Below, one piece after another: positions 21,186-28,013 of a stretch of 28,198 bases of DNA. Where the stretch lies: positions 1 through 28,198 of the forward strand of contig CAKZXL010000721.1 in the NCBI GenBank assembly GCA_937883885.1. The letters are read 5' to 3'. Position 1 is the first letter of the stretch, and each line of letters opens with the position of its first letter. The position numbers were made by a program, and so were the translations under genes. The notes below the pieces were generated by a model, which had not been told where the DNA came from, made no database searches, and saw nothing but the letters and a program-made list of their open reading frames with translations. The DNA is from an uncultured Aquincola sp. GTDB taxonomy: Bacteria; Pseudomonadota; Gammaproteobacteria; Burkholderiales; Burkholderiaceae.

Positions 21186-23123
21186 ATGGCACTCCCATCC
21201 TGGTTCCGGGTCTGCGCTTCGTTGCTTTGGGCGCTGGCCCTGTTCTTCTCGACGGCTGCTCATGCGGCTGAAGCGGATGTCCGCCGCATCTGGCAAATGC
21301 TGGACTACCTGGCCGTGGACTACGGCGGCGCCGTCAAGAACGGGGCCGTGGCCAGTGCCTCAGAGTTCGAGGAGATGCGCGAGTTCGCCAAGACGAGCCA
21401 GACCAAGATCGCGGCGCTTGAACCGCATCCCGAGCGAGCCGCCCTGGTCGCCGAGGCGCAGATGCTGTCCGCTGCCATCGAAGCGAAGAAGAGTTCCGAG
21501 GAGGTCGCGGCCTCGGCCAAGTCGCTGGCCAATCATCTTCTTGCCGTCTACCCGGTGCCGTCCGCACCCGCCGCCCCGCCGCTGGTGGGGACGGCTGCGG
21601 CGACGTACCAAGCCCAGTGTGCGTCTTGCCACGGAGCGACCGGCAACGGTGATGGGCCTGCAGGCCTCAAGCTGGATCCGCGACCGGTGGCCTTCACCGA
21701 CAAGGACCGAGCGCGAGAACGCAGTGCGTTCGCGCTCTACCAGGCCATCAGCCAAGGCATCGAGGGCACTGCCATGCCTGGCTTCGCCACCATCCTCGAG
21801 CCCGACCGATGGGCGTTGGCGTTCTTCATCGGCCAGTTTGCCCACGCCAATGGCGAGGCAGTTGCAGGGCAGAAAGTCTGGGCCGAGAACGCCGCCGTGC
21901 GGGCTCAACTGACCAGCCTGAGCGCGCTATCGCGCATGACCCAGGCCGACCTCGCGAAGCAGGTGGGTGACGAACCCGCGTCGCTGGCCATGGCCTATCT
22001 GCACGCGCACCCGGAAGCCGTCGTTCAGAAGCGTGTCCTGAGTTTCGATGTGGCGCGCCAGAAGTTGGCGCAGAGTCTTGCCGCGGTCGAGAAAGGCCAG
22101 CCCGGCCAGGCCACGGAGCTGGCGCTCTCCGCCTATCTGGACGGTGTCGAACCCATCGAGCCCACGCTGGCCACGCGAGACTCGGCGCTGATGGGGCGCA
22201 TCGAAACCGGGATGGGCAGGTACCGCGCATTGCTCACCAGCAACGCAGCCATGCCGGAGTTGCTGGCCCAGGTGGACGTCATCCATGGCCTGTTCAAGGA
22301 AGCCGACGAACTGCTCGGCTCCAGCGCGGACGCGACCGCCGCCTACCTGGGCAGCCTGACCATCCTGGTGCGCGAAGGGCTGGAAGCGCTGCTGGTGGTG
22401 GTGGCCATGATTGCCTTCCTCCGCAAGGCCGAGCGCAACGACCTGCTGCGCTACGTGCATGCAGGCTGGGTCGGTGCGATGGTGCTGGGCGTCGTGACCT
22501 GGGGCGTCGCAACCTACTTCGTTGGCATCAGCGGCGCCAGCCGCGAGGTCACCGAGGGCTTGTCCTCGCTCTTTGCTGCCGTCGTGCTGCTGAGCGTCGG
22601 AATGTGGATGCACCAGAAGAGCATGGCCGGTGCCTGGCAGAAGTACATCCACGACAAGTTGTCCGCGGCGCTGAGCCGCAAGTCCGCATGGTTCATGTTC
22701 GGCTTGTCGTTCATCGCGGTCTATCGCGAGGTGTTCGAGACGATCCTGTTCTACGCCGCGCTGTGGGAGCAGGGAAATCACCAGTCCGTGCTGGGCGGAC
22801 TGGCCAGTGGTGTTGCCATCCTGGGCATCGTCGCGTTGGCCCTGCTGCGTTTCAGTGCACGCCTGCCGATCGGCAAGTTCTTCTCCTGGAGTTCCGCGCT
22901 GGTCGCCGTGCTGGCAGTGGTCCTCACCGGGAAGGGCATCGCCGGCCTGCAAGAAGCGGGATGGCTCGGCGCGTCCTCATTCGACGGGCCGCGCATCGAC
23001 CTGCTGGGCCTCCATCCGTCCCTGCAAGGTGTCATCGCCCAATTGCTGATGGCCGCGCTGGTGGTCGCCGGCTTCCTGTGGAACGCTCGCGCAGCTCGGG
23101 AGGCCGGCGCCAAGCCGGTGTAG
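21186..23123 (+). CDS. pbrT: Cytochrome c-FTR1 permease fusion, PbrT/EfeU-like metal uptake
   Basis: This membrane protein of about 645 residues has a signal peptide, a helical periplasmic part, a c-type haem motif CASCH (residues 145-149, followed by GATGNGDGPAG), then a seven-TM FTR1-type permease. The two metal-handling REGLE-type motifs are LVREGLEALLVVV (near 395) and YREVFETILFY (near 514). FTR1/EfeU proteins import iron with oxidation; PbrT of Cupriavidus is this type and raises Pb uptake. The ATG at 21186 is chosen; a TTG at 21171 is in frame but lies in the Fur-like box. It is divergent from pbrA, as pbrT is in known pbr loci, but no pbrR sits between. The haem domain may receive electrons from Fe(II) oxidation. 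Confidence 0.9.
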   Translation: MALPSWFRVCASLLWALALFFSTAAHAAEADVRRIWQMLDYLAVDYGGAVKNGAVASASEFEEMREFAKTSQTKIAALEPHPERAALVAEAQMLSAAIEAKKSSEEVAASAKSLANHLLAVYPVPSAPAAPPLVGTAAATYQAQCASCHGATGNGDGPAGLKLDPRPVAFTDKDRARERSAFALYQAISQGIEGTAMPGFATILEPDRWALAFFIGQFAHANGEAVAGQKVWAENAAVRAQLTSLSALSRMTQADLAKQVGDEPASLAMAYLHAHPEAVVQKRVLSFDVARQKLAQSLAAVEKGQPGQATELALSAYLDGVEPIEPTLATRDSALMGRIETGMGRYRALLTSNAAMPELLAQVDVIHGLFKEADELLGSSADATAAYLGSLTILVREGLEALLVVVAMIAFLRKAERNDLLRYVHAGWVGAMVLGVVTWGVATYFVGISGASREVTEGLSSLFAAVVLLSVGMWMHQKSMAGAWQKYIHDKLSAALSRKSAWFMFGLSFIAVYREVFETILFYAALWEQGNHQSVLGGLASGVAILGIVALALLRFSARLPIGKFFSWSSALVAVLAVVLTGKGIAGLQEAGWLGASSFDGPRIDLLGLHPSLQGVIAQLLMAALVVAGFLWNARAAREAGAKPV

Positions 23124-23236
23124 GGAGCGAAGGAAACCAGTCACCCACACTGCTTGCAGGCAGGTTGTGCCGCTTCAGTCACAGGTTTGCTCGCCAACAT
23201 CGCTACCCAGGGTTGATGAGAGACCCGACATCGCCA

Positions 23237-23299
23237 ATTCCGGGCATCGCCGGAATCGAACTCCCACCCAAGATCTTCTGCCACTGGACGCGACAGTGG
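23237..23299. terminator. Paired hairpins between convergent pbrT and DUF302 genes
   Basis: Two stem-loops lie in the 200-nt convergent gap: ATTCCGG/CCGGAAT with a 6-nt loop (23237-23256) and CCACTG/CAGTGG with a 7-nt loop (23281-23299). Neither has a clear T-run. Their place between convergent stop codons makes a bidirectional terminator role plausible. Confidence 0.35.
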
Positions 23300-23321
23300 G
23301 CGCTACTCCAGGCCCCAGGCG

Positions 23322-23846
23322 TCACACCCCGCGCAGCACTCTCTCGAGGCGGCTGCGCACCTCGGCCGCGATCAGGGTGATCTCCGGGCGCCCGACCAGA
23401 CCCAACACCGCGCCCGGGTCCATGACCTCGACCACCGTTGCGCCGGTGTCATTGGTGCGCACCACGACGTTGCAGGGCAGCAGGGCTCCGATCTGCGGCT
23501 CGGCCTCGAGGGCGCGTTGGGCGAACTGCGGGTTGCAGGCGCCGAGAATGCGGTACGGCGGCATTTCGAGCCCGAGTTTCTTCTTCATCGTCGCCGCGAC
23601 ATCAATCTCGGTCAGAACCCCAAACCCTTCCTTGGCGAGATCCGCTGTGACGCGCGCGATGGCCTCGTCATGCGTCAGCGACGTTGTCTTGCCGAATGCG
23701 AGATCCTGGAGTGTGAACTTGCGGGTGTTGCCGCAGTGGTACTCAAGCCGATGACATCGAACAACGCCACGGCCACTCGCACGCGGCTTCCTTCGCCTGC
23801 CCCCGAGGGTGAATGGGACGGGCGTCGTGGACGTGGACGTGACCAT
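23322..23846 (-). CDS. DUF302-domain protein, start uncertain
   Basis: The C-terminal ~130 residues are a full DUF302 domain: AFGKTTSLTHDEAIARVTAD, EGFGVLTEIDV, MPPYRILGACNPQFAQRAL and LLPCNVVVRTND, with the conserved ACNP and LPCN cysteines. DUF302 proteins are small alpha/beta proteins often found beside metal or redox genes; their biochemical role is not settled. The only ATG in frame (23846) yields an N-terminus that is the out-of-frame reading of a His-rich ORF, and no ATG, GTG or TTG lies close to the domain. The true 5' end is unclear: it may be coupled to, or once fused with, the His-rich ORF under the MerR-type promoter at 23.95 kb. Confidence 0.75.
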   Translation of the reverse strand: MVTSTSTTPVPFTLGGRRRKPRASGRGVVRCHRLEYHCGNTRKFTLQDLAFGKTTSLTHDEAIARVTADLAKEGFGVLTEIDVAATMKKKLGLEMPPYRILGACNPQFAQRALEAEPQIGALLPCNVVVRTNDTGATVVEVMDPGAVLGLVGRPEITLIAAEVRSRLERVLRGV

Positions 23847-23898
23847 CGCCGTGATCGTGCCGGTTTGTGTTGCCGCCTTCGGTATGGGAATGGCTCAT
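23743..23898 (-). CDS. His-rich mini-ORF under a MerR-type promoter
   Basis: A 51-codon frame begins MSHSHTEGGNTNRHDHGDGH and continues VHVHDARPIHPRG, with nine His among the first 30 residues, resembling the metal-binding N-termini of cation-diffusion facilitators. AGAGGA lies about 8 nt before the ATG. The ATG is 29 nt past the -10 of the MerR-type promoter, exactly the geometry of the other sites. The last 15 residues (with two Cys) overlap the DUF302 frame. It is either a small metal-binding peptide, the N-terminus of a His-rich DUF302 protein with a frameshift, or a remnant of czcD. Confidence 0.5.
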   Translation of the reverse strand: MSHSHTEGGNTNRHDHGDGHVHVHDARPIHPRGQAKEAACEWPWRCSMSSA

Positions 23899-23912
23899 CG
23901 CAAGAATCCTCT

Positions 23913-23941
23913 TTGACCTTGCTTCCATTGAAAACCTTGTA
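23913..23941 (+). promoter_or_regulatory. Candidate promoter of the second merR gene
   Basis: TTGACC (23913-23918), 17-bp spacer, CTTGTA (23936-23941) read rightward toward the regulator at 23996. It overlaps the leftward MerR-type promoter, so the regulator bound to its operator would repress its own gene, as in mer operons. Confidence 0.4.
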
Positions 23942-23957
23942 GCCGGTGTAGAGTCAA
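23927..23957 (-). promoter_or_regulatory. MerR-type promoter of the His-rich/DUF302 unit
   Basis: Reading leftward: TTGACT (23957-23952), 19-bp spacer containing CTACACCGGCTACAAGG, -10 TTCAAT (23932-23927), then 28 nt to the His-rich ORF ATG. The right arm (CTACAAGGT) matches the PbrR/CadR operator; the left arm is less regular. Location between divergent merR and target genes is the textbook arrangement. Confidence 0.7.
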
Positions 23958-23995
23958 GTCCCTCTCCCCATCAGGAAACCTGAAAGCTTGGAGCC

Positions 23996-24439
23996 ATGAA
24001 GATCGGAGCGCTGGCCGAGGCCACCGGAACACCCGTCGAGACGATCCGCTTCTACGAGCGCGAGGGACTGCTGCCGCCGCCGGCCCGGGCGGACAACAAC
24101 TACCGCGTCTACCTGGCGACGCACGCCGAGCGGCTCGCCTTCATCCGGCAGTGCCGCAACCTGGACATGGCGCTCGACGAGATCCGGGCCCTCATCGCAC
24201 TGCGGGAATCGCCCGCGCAGGATTGCGGCGAGGTCAACGCCCTGCTGGACGCGCATATCGGCCATGTGGCGCACCGCATTCGCGAGCTGCGAGCGCTGGA
24301 GAAGGATCTGAAGTCACTGCGCGCGCGGTGCGCGTCGCCCCTCGCCTTGGCGGATTGCGGCATCCTCAACGGCCTCGACCGCGCCGCCGCCTCGCCTGCG
24401 GCCCCGGCCAAGCGGCGCCACGTTCATGGCGCTCACTGA
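23996..24439 (+). CDS. cadR: MerR-family metal regulator, CadR/PbrR type with His tail
   Basis: This is a 147-residue activator. Winged-helix DNA-binding part: PVETIRFYEREGLLPPP ... NNYRVYL. The long dimerisation helix is followed by the metal-loop cysteines C77 (QDCGEV), C112 (RARC) and C121 (ADCGIL), the Pb/Cd/Zn set. Unlike the other copy it ends in a short His-rich tail (RRHVHGAH), as in CadR, where it forms a second metal site. It is divergent from the His-rich/DUF302 unit with overlapping promoters between, so it probably autoregulates. The DNA-recognition residues are very like those of the first copy, so both may share operators. Confidence 0.92.
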   Translation: MKIGALAEATGTPVETIRFYEREGLLPPPARADNNYRVYLATHAERLAFIRQCRNLDMALDEIRALIALRESPAQDCGEVNALLDAHIGHVAHRIRELRALEKDLKSLRARCASPLALADCGILNGLDRAAASPAAPAKRRHVHGAH

Positions 24440-24743
24440 ACCGGCGCAGGCCTCGGACCAGATGACCGAACTGCAATCTGCCGGTTCCGAAACTGTTCCC
24501 GGAAGACCTTCGGAGTTCCTCGTCGTGCCATTGGGGCATTCGGCTGGGCGCCTGCCGGCCGCACCATCATGACGAACTCATGAGATCACCCAGGCCGAAC
24601 CGCCGCGCCGTCGAGGCAGCCAAGAACGCACCGCCGGACTTCGGCACGAAGGTTGCGATTGCCTACGGGCGCGATCCTTCCGACCGCCGGCGATCGCGGT
24701 TCGAACCCAACTCCCGCATCGACTGGCATCGCCCAGTGCGGAC
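24440..24743. other. Spacer without recognised gene
   Basis: Roughly 300 bases between cadR and the promoter of the transglutaminase-like gene. Frames on both strands are short and compositionally chance-like. A GGTTCGAACCC stretch at 24698-24708 looks like a tRNA T-loop but has no supporting cloverleaf. Confidence 0.4.
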
Positions 24744-24774
24744 TTGACCCGGCAGCGGCTTCAGGGATTGCAAT
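24744..24774 (+). promoter_or_regulatory. MerR-type promoter of the transglutaminase-like gene
   Basis: TTGACC (24744-24749), 19-bp spacer, TGCAAT (24769-24774), then 36 nt to the ATG. The spacer dyad is ACCCGGCAG and CTTCAGGGA around CGG, six of nine arm positions matching and the same CGG centre as the pbrA operator. It sits just downstream of cadR on the same strand. Confidence 0.6.
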
Positions 24775-24810
24775 TCGGCTGACGCCGCCTGGAGCCACCC
24801 TGATCGAGTC

Positions 24811-25521
24811 ATGTCCGACACACCTTCTTCACTGCTGCGCAACACGCCGCTGCTCGACACCGAACATCCCGACATCGAGCGGCTGGTCGCCGACCGAGGG
24901 TGGCGCGCGCTGCCCGAGCGCGAACGGATCGGCGCGGTCTACGACTTCGTCCGCAATGAGATCGCATTCGGCTACAACGAGGCGGACGATCTGCCGGCAT
25001 CGCGCGTGCTGGCCGACGGCCATGGACAGTGCAACACCAAGGGCACACTGCTGATGGCCTTGCTGCGCAGCGTCGGCGTGCCGTGCCGTTTCCACGGCTT
25101 CACCATCGACAAGGCGCTCCAGAAGGGCGCGATCACTGGGGCTGCGTATGTCCTCGCGCCGCGGCGCATCCTCCACAGCTGGGTGGAGGTCTGGTTCGAG
25201 GGACGATGGGTCTGTCTCGAGGGATTCATCCTGGACGCGCAGTACCTTCGCAGCCTGCAACGCCGGTTCCCCGGTGCGCGACGCTTCTGCGGCTTCGGCG
25301 CCGCCACCCGGGACCTGTCGGCGCCGGACGTCGAGTGGCGTGGCCAGGACACCTTCATCCAGAAGGAGGGCATCGTCGACGACTTCGGGACCTTCGACGA
25401 TCCCGACGCGTTCTATGCCCGGCACGGCGCCAACCTGCGCGGTCCGAAGCGATGGCTGTTCGTGCACGCGGTCCGCCGCTGGATGAACGACAACGTGGCG
25501 CGCGTCCGCGCCGGGCAGTAG
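24811..25521 (+). CDS. Transglutaminase-like cysteine protein
   Basis: This 236-residue cytoplasmic protein has no signal peptide. It contains a transglutaminase-like core: GHGQCNTKGTLLMALLRSVG (nucleophile C74), then the His segment ILHSWVEVWFEGRWVCLEG (H122) with an acidic residue following (E137 or D142), the usual Cys-His-Asp order of papain-like transglutaminase/protease folds. The N-terminal helix region and a C-terminal ~80 residues are specific to a subfamily found beside metal genes; their substrate is unknown. Its promoter carries a MerR-type operator, so it is probably induced by the same metals as pbrA. It may be a protease, peptide hydrolase or amidase. Confidence 0.85.
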   Translation: MSDTPSSLLRNTPLLDTEHPDIERLVADRGWRALPERERIGAVYDFVRNEIAFGYNEADDLPASRVLADGHGQCNTKGTLLMALLRSVGVPCRFHGFTIDKALQKGAITGAAYVLAPRRILHSWVEVWFEGRWVCLEGFILDAQYLRSLQRRFPGARRFCGFGAATRDLSAPDVEWRGQDTFIQKEGIVDDFGTFDDPDAFYARHGANLRGPKRWLFVHAVRRWMNDNVARVRAGQ

Positions 25522-25565
25522 TGATGTCCTGCACGCTGCCACTTAGCCTCGCCTGCTCAGGGTCA

Positions 25566-25586
25566 ACCCTGTAGCCGCTACACTCT
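25566..25586 (+). promoter_or_regulatory. MerR-like dyad abutting the czcI start codon
   Basis: ACCCTGTAG and CTACACTCT separated by CCG, ending 6 nt before the czcI ATG. The left arm is identical to that of the pbrA operator. A 14-bp palindrome CAGGGTCAACCCTG (25558-25571) overlaps it. A 19-bp-spacer promoter here would place the -10 on the start codon, so the activator model does not fit unless transcription is leaderless (TACACT at 25579-25584 could be a -10) or the site is repressive. Confidence 0.5.
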
Positions 25587-25592
25587 GAATCC

Positions 25593-25964
25593 ATGCGCCG
25601 CTGGCTCGCCATCCTGCTGCTGGTTCTGCTGCCCACCCAGATGTCCTGGGCGGCAGTGGCGGACTACTGCGCCCATGAATCGGGTGCGGCAGCGGACCAT
25701 GTCGGGCACCACGATCACGCCGATCACGGCCATGCGCCTGCAACGGCGGATGTGGCCGATCAGTCGGGTGCTGACGAGGGCGCCCTCTCGACGCCTGACG
25801 CGGACTGTGGCCACTGCCATGGGCAGTGCACAGGCATGCTGGTGTCGCTCGCCACCACGACGCACGACCGCGGCACTGCGGCGCCGGCCCCAGCCGGCGA
25901 TGCTCCGTGCGCTGCCCATACGGCAGCCCAACCTGAACGCCCTCAGTGGGCGCGCCTCGCCTGA
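25593..25964 (+). CDS. czcI: CzcI-like periplasmic protein, first gene of the czc operon
   Basis: This 123-residue protein has a signal peptide (MRRWLAILLLVLLPTQMSWA) followed by a mature part starting AVADYCAHESG, matching the CzcI N-terminal pattern. The mature chain is rich in His and Cys (GHHDHADHGH, DCGHCHGQC), consistent with Zn/Cd/Co binding. In Cupriavidus CzcI is a small periplasmic protein that modulates expression or activity of the CzcCBA pump. No ribosome site precedes the ATG and a MerR-like dyad ends 6 nt upstream, so translation may be leaderless. Confidence 0.85.
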   Translation: MRRWLAILLLVLLPTQMSWAAVADYCAHESGAAADHVGHHDHADHGHAPATADVADQSGADEGALSTPDADCGHCHGQCTGMLVSLATTTHDRGTAAPAPAGDAPCAAHTAAQPERPQWARLA

Positions 25965-26117
25965 TCGGCGGGGCGGGTTCGTTCTCCTTCTGAACCTCGT
26001 CCGCGCCTGAGCGCGTTGCCGTAGCTCGCTCTCGGCAACCCGTTCGGGTCGGCGCGACCGCATGGGTCGCGGCTCGCCGGTCTCCCGTGTTCCCCTTCTT
26101 TCACACTGGAGCATCGG

Positions 26118-27392
26118 ATGCATCCGAGAACACGAACAACGATCGGCGTGCGGCAGGCCTTGCTTGCCGCCGCCCTGGCGGGGGCCGTTGCAGGCGCAGT
26201 GGCGCAGTCGCAGGCAGCCCCCGCGCCCGGCGGACCTGGAACGCCCGGCCTCAAGGAGCTCTTCGAGGCCGCCTGGGCACGCCAACCCGAGGCGCTGGCG
26301 CTGCAGACCCGCCGAGAAGCCGCGCAGGCGCAGCGCCGTGCGGCCGAAGCCTGGACTCCGGAGCCGCCTGCGTTCGAGGCAAGTCACAAGACCGACCGCC
26401 TCACCCGCAACGACGGTGCCCGGGAACTCGACGTCGGTCTCGCCGTGCCGCTGTGGCTTCCGGGCGAACGCCGCAGCAGCGGCGCGCTCGCGGAGGCCGA
26501 GGCGGCCGCCGTCGAAAGCCGCGCCCAGGCCGCCCGCGTGCGCCTGGCCGCGGCGGTCCGCGAAGCGTGGTGGACCTGGCAGCGTGCCGGCGTCGATGTC
26601 GAGATCGCGCGCGGCCAGCTCGACAACGCACGCAAGCTCGCCGCTGACGTCTCGCGCCGCGCCAAGTCCGGTGAGCTCGCCCGCGCCGACCAGCACCAAG
26701 CCGATGGCGCCGTGGCCGCGGCGGAAGCGGGATTGGCGCAGGCCGTGGCTGCGGCCACGGCGGCGCTGCAGCACGTCAAGGCCTTGTCGGGGAGCGCGAT
26801 CGGGACGACCCCCGCGGCGACGGCCACGGCCGAACCGGAGCCCGCCGCGACCGAGGCGGGCACCCATCCGGCGATCGCGGAGCTGCAGGACCGCGCCAGC
26901 GCTGCCGAGCGCGCCGCCGCGCTGGCTGCCACACAGTCGCGTGCGAACCCGGAACTGACCCTGGCCACGACGCGCGATCGCGGCGCATCGGGCGAGCGAT
27001 ATGGCCAGACGGTGACGCTGGCCGTGCGCATTCCGTTCGGTGGCGGCCCGAGGCATGACAGCCGAGTGGCCAGCGCGCGTGCCGATGCCGCCGAAGCCCA
27101 GGCCCAGCTTGCACTTGACCGAGCGCGCTTGCAGTCCGAGCGCGACGCCGCCGTTGCAAGGGTCGATGCGGCGCGGGCCCAGCTCGCGGCGGCCGAGCGC
27201 CGGGCAACGCTGGCTCGCGAATCGCGCGGCTTCTTCGACAAGTCCTTCCGTCTCGGCGAGACCGACCTGCCCACGCGCCTGCGCATCGAGGCCGAAGCCG
27301 CTGAGGCCGAGCGCCAGGCCGCACGTGCGCGCATCGAACTCGCCGCGGCGATCTCCGCCTGGCGCCAGGCCCTGGGCCTGCTGCCGCAATGA
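26118..27392 (+). CDS. czcC: CzcC outer-membrane factor of a heavy-metal RND pump
   Basis: This 424-residue TolC-fold protein forms the outer-membrane channel of the CzcCBA tripartite exporter of Co, Zn and Cd. A signal peptide is followed by LKELFEAAWARQPEALALQT, the standard first helix of OMF proteins, then two repeats of long Ala/Glu/Arg-rich coiled coil, each with a beta segment (ELDVGLAVPLWLPGERR and GQTVTLAVRIPFGGGPRHDS). The C-terminus EISAWRQALGLLPQ-like end matches CzcC length. TGGAG lies 7-8 nt before the ATG. It lies 153 nt after czcI. The high Ala content produces long open frames on the other strand, which are not genes. Confidence 0.9.
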   Translation: MHPRTRTTIGVRQALLAAALAGAVAGAVAQSQAAPAPGGPGTPGLKELFEAAWARQPEALALQTRREAAQAQRRAAEAWTPEPPAFEASHKTDRLTRNDGARELDVGLAVPLWLPGERRSSGALAEAEAAAVESRAQAARVRLAAAVREAWWTWQRAGVDVEIARGQLDNARKLAADVSRRAKSGELARADQHQADGAVAAAEAGLAQAVAAATAALQHVKALSGSAIGTTPAATATAEPEPAATEAGTHPAIAELQDRASAAERAAALAATQSRANPELTLATTRDRGASGERYGQTVTLAVRIPFGGGPRHDSRVASARADAAEAQAQLALDRARLQSERDAAVARVDAARAQLAAAERRATLARESRGFFDKSFRLGETDLPTRLRIEAEAAEAERQAARARIELAAAISAWRQALGLLPQ

Positions 27393-27452
27393 GCCCTGGC
27401 GTCGCGCACGAAACGAACACGCTCTAGCGAACCTAATCAGGAATCCCACCCC

Positions 27453-28013
27453 ATGAAGTCCACCCACCCCTTGGCCGCGCTCAGTCTCGCGGCCTTCCTG
27501 CTCGGTGCCGGAATGCCGGCCGCTGCCGGCGACGGCCACGACCACGGTGACGCGGCACCCGCCGCCACCGGCACGGCGCTGCCCCGCTTCGCAGCCGTCT
27601 CCGAGACCTTCGAGCTGGTCGGCGTGCTCGACGGCAAGCAGGTCACCCTGTACCTGGACCGCTTTGCCGACAACGCACCCGTGCGCGGCGCGAAGATCGA
27701 GCTCGAGATCGGGGGCGCGAAGTTCAGCGCCCAGGCCCACGGCGACGACGCCTACGAAGTGGTGCTGAAGGAAGCGCCGAAGCCCGGCGTGCTGCCGATC
27801 ACCGCGACGGTGACGGCCGGCGCCGAGGTCGACCTGCTGGCCGGCGAGCTCGACCTGCACGAGGCCCCGCACGCCGACGAAGCGGTCCACGAGCACTCGT
27901 GGAAGGAGTACGCCGGCTGGGCTGTCGGCGGCCTGGCCGCACTGGCCGTCCTGGTGCTCGGAAGCAGGCGCCTGATGGCGGCCCGCCAGCCGCAGACCGG
28001 AGGTGCAGCATGA
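27453..28013 (+). CDS. Czc-operon accessory periplasmic protein with C-terminal TM anchor
   Basis: This 186-residue protein has a signal peptide (cut near PAAAGDG), a short His motif (GDGHDHGD), a soluble beta-rich domain (TFELVGVLDGKQVTLYLDRF ... KIELEIGGAKFSAQAH ... GVLPITATVTAG), a His cluster near HADEAVHEHSW and one C-terminal TM (AGWAVGGLAALAVLVLGSRR). It looks like the extra N-terminal domain found in some CzcB adaptors, here as a separate protein. It overlaps the following czcB by ATGA, so they are co-translated. It probably scavenges periplasmic metal for CzcB. The domain has no accepted name that I can assign. Confidence 0.8.
   Translation: MKSTHPLAALSLAAFLLGAGMPAAAGDGHDHGDAAPAATGTALPRFAAVSETFELVGVLDGKQVTLYLDRFADNAPVRGAKIELEIGGAKFSAQAHGDDAYEVVLKEAPKPGVLPITATVTAGAEVDLLAGELDLHEAPHADEAVHEHSWKEYAGWAVGGLAALAVLVLGSRRLMAARQPQTGGAA

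Noticed and set aside
24690..24712. GGTTCGAACCC resembling a tRNA T-loop, possible tRNA or att-site remnant
   Set aside because: No matching T-stem, anticodon arm or acceptor stem could be drawn on either strand.
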